Shown one piece after another: positions 1 to 6,507 of a stretch of DNA of 13,703 nucleotides (positions are counted from its first letter, which is position 1; each line of letters starts with the position of its first letter). The notes beneath the pieces are model-generated. The model ran no database searches, was not told where the DNA came from, and saw nothing but the letters and a program-made list of their open reading frames with translations. The stretch comes from Lachnospiraceae bacterium UBA3814 (GTDB taxonomy: Bacteria; Bacillota; Clostridia; Lachnospirales; Lachnospiraceae), in the NCBI GenBank assembly GCA_002368575.1, contig DFEA01000034.1, forward strand, positions 33,597-47,299. Reading direction: 5' to 3'. The position numbers and the translations under genes are program-made.

Positions 1-986
1 TTTTTGCTTTCAGCGATCCTTTCTGCCGACTCCTCCTCTTTTTTTCTCATCCTGAGCGTTTCGGCAGAGCTTTCCACCGCTTCGATGAGTGTCCTTACCT
101 TATCGGCACGCTTCGCATCATTTAACGCCCTTTCCCAGGCCTCCCGCTCCTCCCTTTGTGCCGAAAGCAAAGCTGCCCTTTCCTCCGCCCTGTGAAGATC
201 CCCAAATCGTTTGGCTGTGGCAAGTATTGCCTGCTGTTTTTTGATCAGCTTCCCGTAATCTGCCCTTATATACTCCTCCTCAAGCGCCGCGGCCTGCTCC
301 TGCTTACGCTTAAGCTCAAGCTCAAGCTGATCTGTTGAATCACAGCCTTCCTCAAGAAGACTGTTCTGTATCCTTTCCTGAATGCCCTTTAACTCATTCC
401 TGCGTCTGTCCGCCCCTGCATAGAAGCGGTCAGCAATGATCTGCCATTTGTCCTCTCCGAAAATACTGGTCAGTATCTTCTCCTTCTCGTCCGAATTTGA
501 AGTAAGCAGACGTTCAAACTGCCCCTGAGGAAGTACAATGACCTGACGGAACTGTTCATATTCAAGGCCTATTATTTCCACCGCCTTCTCATTGACCGCC
601 TTTTCCCGGGCATTTTCCATAAGAGGGCGCCACATTCCGGCTTCATCCTTTTCAGAAACATTGTAAGCAGCGGAGAGGTTCTTTCTTTTCCGCTCCAGCC
701 TGCGCTCAAAAAGATAGTGATCCCCATGATTTTCAAATTCGAACCTGACAAATGTATCCGTCTCAAAATCCGCATTTGTACAGCGCATGGCTGCAAAGTC
801 ATCTCTTCCGTGTCCGCTGCTCCTGCCAAACAACGCAAAGGTCATGGCGTCAAGGATCATGGTCTTTCCTATACCGGTTTTTCCGCATATGAGAAACAGC
901 CCGTTTGAGGAAACGGCCTCAAAATCAACCTGCTCATACCCCGCATACGGGCCAAAAGCCTGAAACTCAACCTTTACAGGCCTCAT
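1..986 (-). CDS. sbcC: SbcC, ATPase subunit of the SbcCD nuclease (partial, N-terminal 328 residues)
   Basis: This is the N-terminal part of the SMC-like ATPase that pairs with SbcD to cleave DNA hairpins and double-strand ends in the cytoplasm. The start, ATG at 986-984, overlaps the sbcD stop in an ATGA. The protein opens MRPVKVEFQAFGPYAGYE, typical of SbcC/Rad50. A Walker A motif, GKTGIGKT, lies at residues 35-42, followed by ILDAMTFALFG. The family Q-loop signature, IVLPQGQFERLL, is at about residues 148-159. From about residue 170 the sequence becomes Glu/Lys/Arg/Leu-rich and heptad-like, which is the first arm of the long coiled coil. The zinc-hook CxxC, second arm and Walker B/signature motifs lie beyond the left edge; full SbcC proteins are usually about 1000 residues. 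The Walker A carries GIGKT where GAGKS is commoner, which is still a valid P-loop. The sbcDC operon assignment is secure. Confidence 0.95.
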   Translation of the reverse strand, partial: MRPVKVEFQAFGPYAGYEQVDFEAVSSNGLFLICGKTGIGKTMILDAMTFALFGRSSGHGRDDFAAMRCTNADFETDTFVRFEFENHGDHYLFERRLERKRKNLSAAYNVSEKDEAGMWRPLMENAREKAVNEKAVEIIGLEYEQFRQVIVLPQGQFERLLTSNSDEKEKILTSIFGEDKWQIIADRFYAGADRRRNELKGIQERIQNSLLEEGCDSTDQLELELKRKQEQAAALEEEYIRADYGKLIKKQQAILATAKRFGDLHRAEERAALLSAQREEREAWERALNDAKRADKVRTLIEAVESSAETLRMRKKEEESAERIAESK

Positions 987-2128
987 CCTTTTTCAACCTC
1001 CTTCTCGTATTCCTCCAACGCAGCCTTAAACAGTGTGATCAGATGACCGTCCGGCTCCTCACCCAGAATGTCCCTGCAATATTGTGAAAAAACAGCCTCG
1101 GGATCAGTACCGGCATTCTCAAATTCCTCGACAGTCATGGTTATCCTGGCATCATCCCGGTCAAATTCCCTGCCTGTCACCTCCAGAAGATTCTTATACT
1201 GCTCTCTGAAGGCAGCCATGGAATCCATACCCACATAGCTGTCCGTGACCTCCAGGCGAACATAACCGTCTTTTATATCATCATCAAAATCAGCCTCCAT
1301 AAGCTCCTTAAAGGTACCCGTAAGAGTAGTTCTCTTGTGAAGCTGCGGTACGGGTACAAGCTTCTGCTCCCAGGAATCGGTGTCAACGATCGTTACGCTC
1401 TTCTCCTGCTTTTCCTCCTTACCAAAGGAATAAGCCATCGGAGAACCGCTGTACCTGATCCTGCCGCTGATCTGCTGGGGGCCATGCAGATGACCCAGAG
1501 CAACATAATCAAAGCCGTCAAAGACATACGAGCCAATCATGGTCGCTTTGCCCACCTCGGCCGCCCTGTCGCTGACGGAGGTTTCCGCGTTAACAATAAA
1601 GGCATGGGCGACAAGGATGTTTTTACGCCCCTTCACAAATAAATCCCGATACCTGTCAAGAACCGCTTTATAAGCAGCCTCCATCGAATTTATCTCCTCC
1701 GCCGCATCCGGATAAACCGCCTTTACCCTGTCTGTAGATATCCAGGGAAGAAGATAGATATCCACATCACCTGTGCTCACCACCTGCGGCCTTTCCGAGA
1801 GGGAGCCCGCAATATATAGCCCGCTCTTCTTAAGAAGCTCATTACACTGGGATAGCCTCTCAGCCCCGTCATGGTTCCCGGCGATCACATACACGGGAAT
1901 ATTGAGGACTGAACATATATGTGTCATCACCTCATCATAAAGCTTCAGTGCCTCGGCGGAGGCTATGCTTTTGTCAAAAACATCACCTGCAAGAAGTATT
2001 CCATCAACCCTCTCATCCAAGGCTATCCGGCATATCCTGTCAATAGCATATTTCTGATCCGAAGCGTATGACACGCCTCCGCGGAACGTCATCCCCAAAT
2101 GCCAGTCGGATGTATGTAAAAACCTCAT
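983..2128 (-). CDS. sbcD: SbcD, Mre11-type nuclease subunit of SbcCD
   Basis: SbcD is the metallophosphoesterase exo/endonuclease that works with SbcC on DNA ends and hairpins. The protein is 381 residues, normal for the family. The metal-binding motifs are all present: DWH at residues 8-10 within MRFLHTSDWHLG, GDVFD at 48-52, GNHD at 84-87, then VAHAF and GHLHGP further on. The frame stays open upstream to 2215, but I chose ATG at 2128 because the family starts exactly at MRFLHTSDWHLG and because GGGAGG lies six bases before this ATG. The upstream 29 codons include a 12-bp tandem repeat and look non-coding. The stop overlaps the sbcC start by ATGA, so translation is probably coupled. A LexA-like palindrome about 200 bases upstream suggests SOS control. 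Confidence 0.95.
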   Translation of the reverse strand: MRFLHTSDWHLGMTFRGGVSYASDQKYAIDRICRIALDERVDGILLAGDVFDKSIASAEALKLYDEVMTHICSVLNIPVYVIAGNHDGAERLSQCNELLKKSGLYIAGSLSERPQVVSTGDVDIYLLPWISTDRVKAVYPDAAEEINSMEAAYKAVLDRYRDLFVKGRKNILVAHAFIVNAETSVSDRAAEVGKATMIGSYVFDGFDYVALGHLHGPQQISGRIRYSGSPMAYSFGKEEKQEKSVTIVDTDSWEQKLVPVPQLHKRTTLTGTFKELMEADFDDDIKDGYVRLEVTDSYVGMDSMAAFREQYKNLLEVTGREFDRDDARITMTVEEFENAGTDPEAVFSQYCRDILGEEPDGHLITLFKAALEEYEKEVEKG

Positions 2129-2183
2129 CTTAAGCCTCCCATCCCTGCAGATACACGCAATAACATCGGTAAGCATGTACAGC

Positions 2184-2207
2184 ACAGGATTTAATACAGG
2201 ATTTAAT
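2184..2207. repeat. 12-bp perfect tandem repeat, two copies
   Basis: ACAGGATTTAAT is present twice head to tail just upstream of the sbcD ribosome site. It falls in the leader of sbcD and, if read as an N-terminal extension of SbcD, would give the unlikely peptide VLNPVLNPVL. It looks like a local slippage duplication. No function is evident. Confidence 0.7.
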
Positions 2208-2215
2208 ACTAACAT

Positions 2216-2409
2216 ATCAGGGGATTATTTACATATATTTAATTGATAATCTTTGAACTGACATCATCTTTATAATCGCATATATTTCTGAGGCTGTTTA
2301 CATACGCATTCTATATCATTTCTATAAATCAGAACATATGTTCTATTTATGCCATAAATTAAAAAAACGGTATAAACCCTGAAAGCCCCGGAAAATCGGC
2401 GTTTTTTAA
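2216..2409. other. AT-rich non-coding spacer between sbcD and the surface-protein frame
   Basis: No gene is visible here. It holds the LexA-like palindrome and probably the sbcDC promoter. Towards its right end (2376-2406) a GC-rich patch with short complementary arms (AAAGCC ... GGC-G-TTT) followed by six Ts could form a weak plus-strand terminator. No ribosome site or start codon that could serve the downstream plus-strand frame is found, and no convincing plus-strand promoter pair: a TATAAT-like element near 2270 has no correctly spaced -35. Confidence 0.55.
2332..2343. promoter_or_regulatory. Candidate LexA (SOS) operator upstream of sbcDC
   Basis: GAACATATGTTC is a perfect 12-bp palindrome and fits the Gram-positive LexA/DinR core GAAC-N4-GTTC. 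It lies about 205 bases upstream of the sbcD start, in the only intergenic space from which sbcDC could be transcribed. A -10-like TATAGA follows on the minus strand some 20 bases downstream, so the box could cover the -35 region of an sbcDC promoter. The palindrome is seen directly; LexA binding is inferred. The flanking bases are A and T, not the C and G of the full Bacillus consensus. Confidence 0.5.
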
Positions 2410-5400
2410 CAAGTAAAAACAAATTGTGCACGAAACCCTCCGAAGGTTGGCGATACTATTACTGCGACATCGACTCCTAAGGATGCTACTAACATAGTTT
2501 CCTATCAGTGGTATCAGGGAAATACGGTTACCGAGGTTACGACCCCTATTGCTGGAGAGACAGGCGCTACCCTTACTATAGGGACTGCTCTTGAAGGTCT
2601 TTACATAAAGGTTATCGCTACTGATGATGCTGGCAAGACCTATGAGTCTCCTGTTACGACAGAAGCCGTTACAACTGCTGAGCTCGCACTTAAGAGTGTT
2701 GAGGATGCTTCCGGCGGAGCTGGAAATATCATCATTGCTTACTTCAACCAGAAACTTGATTCTTTGACAACATCTGATGTTCAGATCCGTCGTGTATCTG
2801 ATGATCAGCTCTTCCCTGTAAACAAGGTTACCCTTGCTTCTGACGGGATGTCTGCTACGATTCAGCTGAATGAGTCAACAGCGACAATAGGCGCTACTCT
2901 GGCATTCAATACAGAGTATAATCTTATTGTAACAACGGCTAACGGCACGGCAAGCAAAGTGTTCTCCATTCCTGCTACTGCTGAAGGCGTAACAGTTATG
3001 GGTTATGACGCAAGCAAGAGAACTATCGAGGTTCTACCTATTGTCGGGACTGCAGCTGCAGGATATGCTTGGGCTAATGCGCTTGAGAAGTATCAGTTCG
3101 CTGAGAGCGAGACAGTTGATTATGCAAACCTTCTTGGTGAGACTGTAACATTCAAGTTTGATACATCAAACCAGATCAGCAATCTTAAGAAGCTGACCAA
3201 TGAGAGAGTTATTTATGGCGCGTTCAAGATTGTGGGCACTTCTGCAAAAGACGTTGCTCTTCAGGATATCGCTACGGAAGAGAAGTACTATCCTCAGGAT
3301 GACTTCTCCGGAGTTATCCCTACTACCTTATTTGATGATTATGAGGGCGCAGCAACCTTGGAAGATGATTGGGATTCTACGGAAATGGCCAAGCTGATCA
3401 CAAATCCGGCTACCCAGTATGCATATGGTAAAGTTGTTCTTAATGTAAACGGCACCATAAAGTGCTTCTGGAAGCTCACACAGTGGTCTGGCAACATCTA
3501 TGTCAAGGAAGTATCTGGAAACAGCATTATTTCCAAGACCAATCAGGAGCAGTCCTTAGAGAAGTATACTATCCTTAAGGATGGTAAGAGCATCGCGATT
3601 GCAGATATCGTTGCAGACGATGTTGTATTCTTCAACACCACAGTTAAGATGGCTGAGGTATTCAACAATGTTCAGACTGGTGAGCTTCAGGCAGTATATG
3701 ATAACGCTGGCTTCAAGTTTGCTGACAAGAACCGTGATGGTTCTAAGGCTTCCTACATTGATGGGACTTCTGCAAAGACTGTTGATACTAACTATCTGAA
3801 GGCTCTTAAGGCTGCTGGCAAGGATATCACTGTTATCTTCAATAGAGCAAATGAAGTTCTCTATGTTCTTGGTGAGCAGGGCACAGTTGTTACTTCTTCT
3901 TATGACCTTGTTCTTACCGCTAAGGGTGATGGATATGCTGGAACTACCTCTGGTATTATCGCTCTGAAGGGCTTCAATGGAACAGAAGAAGTAAGCAAGA
4001 ATATCAATGTATCTGATATCCAGACCCTTAAGGTGGCTGGAAAGACGTTCAGCAAGACAACCGGTAAGTTCTACACAACTGATACTAAAACAAAGAAGGA
4101 CTGGGGAACAGCAAATACCGGAGAAGGTCTTGGGTTTGATGGCAATGCTACCGATGGGACGGCTGTTACTGCGATCACTTGGGGAAGCAAGGCGGGAAAT
4201 CGTACAGTGAATGATTTGCTTATCCTTGATGCTGATATGCCTGTAGGTACTGTTGTTAACCTTACAGAGAACGATAAGAATGTCGTTACCGCGATCGAGG
4301 TAAAGAGTGGCACAGCTCTTGTTCCTGGAGACGACAAGGTTCAGTTCGATGGAAAGAATGAAAAGGACTTCAAGGCTGGATACAAGACGGTACAGGCTGA
4401 CAAGTCTGCTGCAACAAAAGTGCTCACTCTTCCTGCGTCTGCAAACGTTTATGTTCTTAGCAAATCAGGAACAGCAATTTCTGTAGAGAAGTGCGCATAT
4501 TCTGATTTTGATAAGGTTGTTGCAAATGCTAAGGTGAATAATATACGTATTTTCAGCTCAGAAACGACCATAACTGATGTCGTAATTGATAACACCGAAG
4601 GAGCTGCTTTCTCAGAAGATGAGACAGGGTCAACGGTAGTCGAGGGTGTTGTTCAGGAAATGCATCTCCTTAGCGGCGAAGTTAGCGATATCATCGTTGT
4701 AACGAAAGATGGCGAGAAGACCTACAGCAAGTTTGGTTCTGATAAGTCGAAATTAAAGACTTCTTTTGCACAGGGAACCATAGTTGATTTGACAGTTCTT
4801 AAGGACGGCGAGACTGTTACTGCGGTTGTCGCTGATGGAGAGAATACTTCAGACACATATACAAATGCTATATATGGCGTGACTACGACGGCTCCTGGAA
4901 GTGCGTATATTCAGGCTATAACGGATACAGCTGCAATTCTTAGCAAGGTTGATTTCACATCGGATGCCCTTCTGGTAAAGGTGGAGAACGATAAGGTTAG
5001 CACTATCAGCCTTTCCGATCTCAAGAGCGGGGCTCTTAAGAATGAAGTTGTTCTTTCAACAGTTACCAAGAGTAACGACAAGGTAGATACTGCTGTTCTT
5101 ACCAAAACTGCAAGGGCTGCAAATGGGACTATTGCTTCAAACACAGTGACCACAGGCTGGCAGCAAGCGGTTGAAGGTTTGGATATAGCTCTTCAGCAGA
5201 CCACCATTTATGGAGTTTCAGGTGTGACTGCGGTTGAAAGCGGATCCGGAGTTGTCACAGATATTAGCACCGCAAATCAGTACACAGTTTCTAAAAACGC
5301 TCTCAGGGATCTTGGCATCCTTCTTGCTGACATCGAGGCAGCTGATGGAACTGGGACTACGAACAAAACAGCAGCTTGGACAGGAAAAGATGCTGAGACT

Positions 5401-5808
5401 CTGTACACCAGCTTAAACAAAGCTGAAGCCGATTGTGCTACGGTTGCAGTTGGAAAGAAATCTGTAGCGTGGGCAGCGAAGCACGTGATAATTTCTACGG
5501 CCCCTGTTACAACGGCTCTTACGCCTATAGCAATAAGCGGAGCCATAACAGCGGATCAGGTCAATAAGATGCTTTCAGAGCTTGAGAGCAGTTTGGGAGT
5601 GACCTTTGTCGATGGCTCTCAGAGTACGATAACCATTGCAAAGCCGACCAATAAGAATAACACTTCCTTAAACGCTGCGGATAAGACCGGCTGGTATTGG
5701 GATGATACGACTCCCTTCGACGCAACAACAAACCCTTGCACGTTCACTCTTACAAATGATAAGTATGTGTTACCCGCAGTTATTACCCATACTGTGGCAA
5801 TATCATGA
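2410..5808 (+). CDS. Start-less S-layer/surface protein frame (probable silent cassette)
   Basis: The open frame covers 1132 codons from the stop at 2407 to TGA at 5806-5808. It contains no ATG or GTG near its beginning. The first start-like codon is a TTG at 2764, in the middle of a beta-strand and without a ribosome site, so it is not a credible start. There is no signal peptide. Domains visible are: an Ig-like domain at residues 12-95, with the KVGDTI, SYQWYQG and AGKTYES pattern; an SbsA-like Ig domain at about 97-190, with IIIAYFNQKLD and TLASDGMSATIQL; and then a long S-layer-type region with EKYTILKDGKSIAIADI followed by DDVVFF near residues 385-420. The protein is Thr/Ala/Ser/Asp/Lys-rich and nearly Cys-free, and uses biased codons such as CTT, AAG, GCT and GTT like a highly expressed surface protein. 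The frame has no interruption over 3.4 kb, which argues for recent selection despite the missing start. A terminator follows. A 5'-truncated pseudogene is the alternative. Confidence 0.75.
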   Translation, partial: QVKTNCARNPPKVGDTITATSTPKDATNIVSYQWYQGNTVTEVTTPIAGETGATLTIGTALEGLYIKVIATDDAGKTYESPVTTEAVTTAELALKSVEDASGGAGNIIIAYFNQKLDSLTTSDVQIRRVSDDQLFPVNKVTLASDGMSATIQLNESTATIGATLAFNTEYNLIVTTANGTASKVFSIPATAEGVTVMGYDASKRTIEVLPIVGTAAAGYAWANALEKYQFAESETVDYANLLGETVTFKFDTSNQISNLKKLTNERVIYGAFKIVGTSAKDVALQDIATEEKYYPQDDFSGVIPTTLFDDYEGAATLEDDWDSTEMAKLITNPATQYAYGKVVLNVNGTIKCFWKLTQWSGNIYVKEVSGNSIISKTNQEQSLEKYTILKDGKSIAIADIVADDVVFFNTTVKMAEVFNNVQTGELQAVYDNAGFKFADKNRDGSKASYIDGTSAKTVDTNYLKALKAAGKDITVIFNRANEVLYVLGEQGTVVTSSYDLVLTAKGDGYAGTTSGIIALKGFNGTEEVSKNINVSDIQTLKVAGKTFSKTTGKFYTTDTKTKKDWGTANTGEGLGFDGNATDGTAVTAITWGSKAGNRTVNDLLILDADMPVGTVVNLTENDKNVVTAIEVKSGTALVPGDDKVQFDGKNEKDFKAGYKTVQADKSAATKVLTLPASANVYVLSKSGTAISVEKCAYSDFDKVVANAKVNNIRIFSSETTITDVVIDNTEGAAFSEDETGSTVVEGVVQEMHLLSGEVSDIIVVTKDGEKTYSKFGSDKSKLKTSFAQGTIVDLTVLKDGETVTAVVADGENTSDTYTNAIYGVTTTAPGSAYIQAITDTAAILSKVDFTSDALLVKVENDKVSTISLSDLKSGALKNEVVLSTVTKSNDKVDTAVLTKTARAANGTIASNTVTTGWQQAVEGLDIALQQTTIYGVSGVTAVESGSGVVTDISTANQYTVSKNALRDLGILLADIEAADGTGTTNKTAAWTGKDAETLYTSLNKAEADCATVAVGKKSVAWAAKHVIISTAPVTTALTPIAISGAITADQVNKMLSELESSLGVTFVDGSQSTITIAKPTNKNNTSLNAADKTGWYWDDTTPFDATTNPCTFTLTNDKYVLPAVITHTVAIS
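2443..2461 (+). repeat. Left copy of 19-bp inverted repeat (candidate recombination site)
   Basis: AAGGTTGGCGATACTATTA occurs here on the plus strand and again on the minus strand near the right edge. After one mismatch, a further TGCGAC is shared, giving 25 of 26 identical bases; similarity then fades to that expected between related Ig-like domains. It encodes K-V-G-D-T-I. Left of the repeat the two copies differ completely. The identity is seen in the sequence; a role in recombination is inferred. Confidence 0.6.
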
Positions 5809-5857
5809 TTCCTTAACTGAGTACTTACTTAGAATTTTGAGGAGAGAGATACATCCT

Positions 5858-5884
5858 GGGGCTCTTCGGAGCCCCGGGGATTTT
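5858..5884 (+). terminator. Intrinsic terminator with UUCG loop after the start-less surface-protein frame
   Basis: GGGGCTC and GAGCCCC form a perfect 7-bp stem closed by a TTCG tetraloop, about 50 bases after the stop codon. The T tract TTTT follows after GGGGA, so the tail is weak but present. It closes transcription of the upstream surface-protein frame, which suggests that frame is, or was, part of a transcribed gene. A second small hairpin (TGAGCC/GGCTCA, 5899-5918) follows without a T tract. Confidence 0.75.
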
Positions 5885-5962
5885 CAAAATAACGACGATG
5901 AGCCCTACACGTGGCTCAAAAACAAATTAACGGAATGCTTCGTGTTGAGTTGTTATAAATCA

Positions 5963-6014
5963 TTAATCTCCCATCAGAGTAATCCTGCCGAGGATTATTG
6001 TGATAGGAGATTAA
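5963..6014. promoter_or_regulatory. 52-bp near-perfect palindrome covering the ribosome site of the next gene
   Basis: The arms pair over 23 positions with 21 pairs. TTAATCTCC (5963-5971) pairs with GGAGATTAA (6006-6014). After a 1x1 mismatch, ATCA pairs with TGAT; after another 1x1 mismatch, AGTAATCC pairs with GGATTATT (one G-T pair), around the loop TGCCGA. No T tract follows, so it is not an ordinary terminator. The 3' arm contains AGGAGA, the ribosome site for the TTG start at 6019, so an RNA hairpin would hide it. A TATAAA box at 5954-5959 could place a transcript start at the palindrome's left end. Translational control or a protein operator are both possible. Confidence 0.6.
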
Positions 6015-6018
6015 GTTA

Positions 6019-6411
6019 TTGAATCAAGAAGGGTCTTCCGATATACTTATGATGACGCGAACAGAAATAGAAAGAATCAGAGATAAATATCCTGCCGGAA
6101 CAAAGCTTTCTATCCATATGCAAGACCCCCAGTTCAAGAACGGTACTTATACTGTAGATTTCATAGATGATGCGGGACAGATACATTTCAAGGAATCAGG
6201 CATCGCAGCTATCCCGGAGATTGATGAGATTAATTATATATGTACAAAATGCGGTAAAGAATTTGACTATCCGCCTGCTTTATCCAGAGAAGATAACAAA
6301 TCTCCTGTATGTAGAGTCTGTGGAGCAGAACAGACATTAGAGAAAGCTCCTATAAGTGAATCAGAGAAAGAACGTGTACTTGCTGAAATAAGGGCGCATG
6401 AGAATGGGTAA
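6019..6411 (+). CDS. Small DUF4314-like protein with C-terminal zinc ribbon
   Basis: The protein has 130 residues from TTG at 6019, or about 119-120 from the paired ATGs at 6049 and 6052. The N-terminal half has the DUF4314-like pattern MTRTEIERIRDKYPAGTKL, then a short beta domain with DDAGQIHF. The C-terminal half has two Cys pairs, CTKCG (C75, C78) and CRVCG (C98, C101), which form a zinc ribbon, and ends in a charged helix. The start is ambiguous. TTG has AGGAGA eight bases before it, but that site sits in a strong hairpin. The family usually begins near MTR, favouring ATG 6052, where only AAGAAGGG at poor spacing is seen. DUF4314 proteins have no established biochemical role to my knowledge and are common on Firmicutes mobile DNA. 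The gene stands alone between two surface-protein genes, with its own hairpin after it. Confidence 0.75.
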   Translation: MNQEGSSDILMMTRTEIERIRDKYPAGTKLSIHMQDPQFKNGTYTVDFIDDAGQIHFKESGIAAIPEIDEINYICTKCGKEFDYPPALSREDNKSPVCRVCGAEQTLEKAPISESEKERVLAEIRAHENG

Positions 6412-6424
6412 ATTCCGTATAATC

Positions 6425-6460
6425 AACCCACTTGATAAGTATAACATACATCAAGGGGTT
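6425..6460 (+). terminator. Hairpin after the zinc-ribbon gene
   Basis: AACCC-A-CTTGAT pairs with ATCAAG-GGGTT, 11 bp with one bulged A and a 13-base loop, beginning 13 bases after the stop at 6409-6411. The tail TATTATAAAG is only moderately T-rich, so termination may be incomplete and the hairpin may instead sit in the leader of the next gene. Confidence 0.5.
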
Positions 6461-6507
6461 TATTATAAAGTAACAATAATTTACGAAAGGGAGAAAGGAG
6501 AAAAAGT

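Noticed and set aside
2129..2215. N-terminal extension of SbcD to 2215
   Set aside because: The family starts at MRFLHTSDWHLG, which has an ideally placed GGGAGG; the extension carries a 12-bp tandem duplication and looks non-coding.
2764..5808. Treating TTG 2764 as the true start of the left surface protein
   Set aside because: No ribosome site lies before it, and the same frame already encodes a clear Ig-like domain for about 105 codons upstream.
5899..5918. TGAGCC/GGCTCA hairpin as a second terminator
   Set aside because: The stem is only 6 bp and is followed by A-rich, not T-rich, sequence on the plus strand; on the minus strand the T run precedes it.
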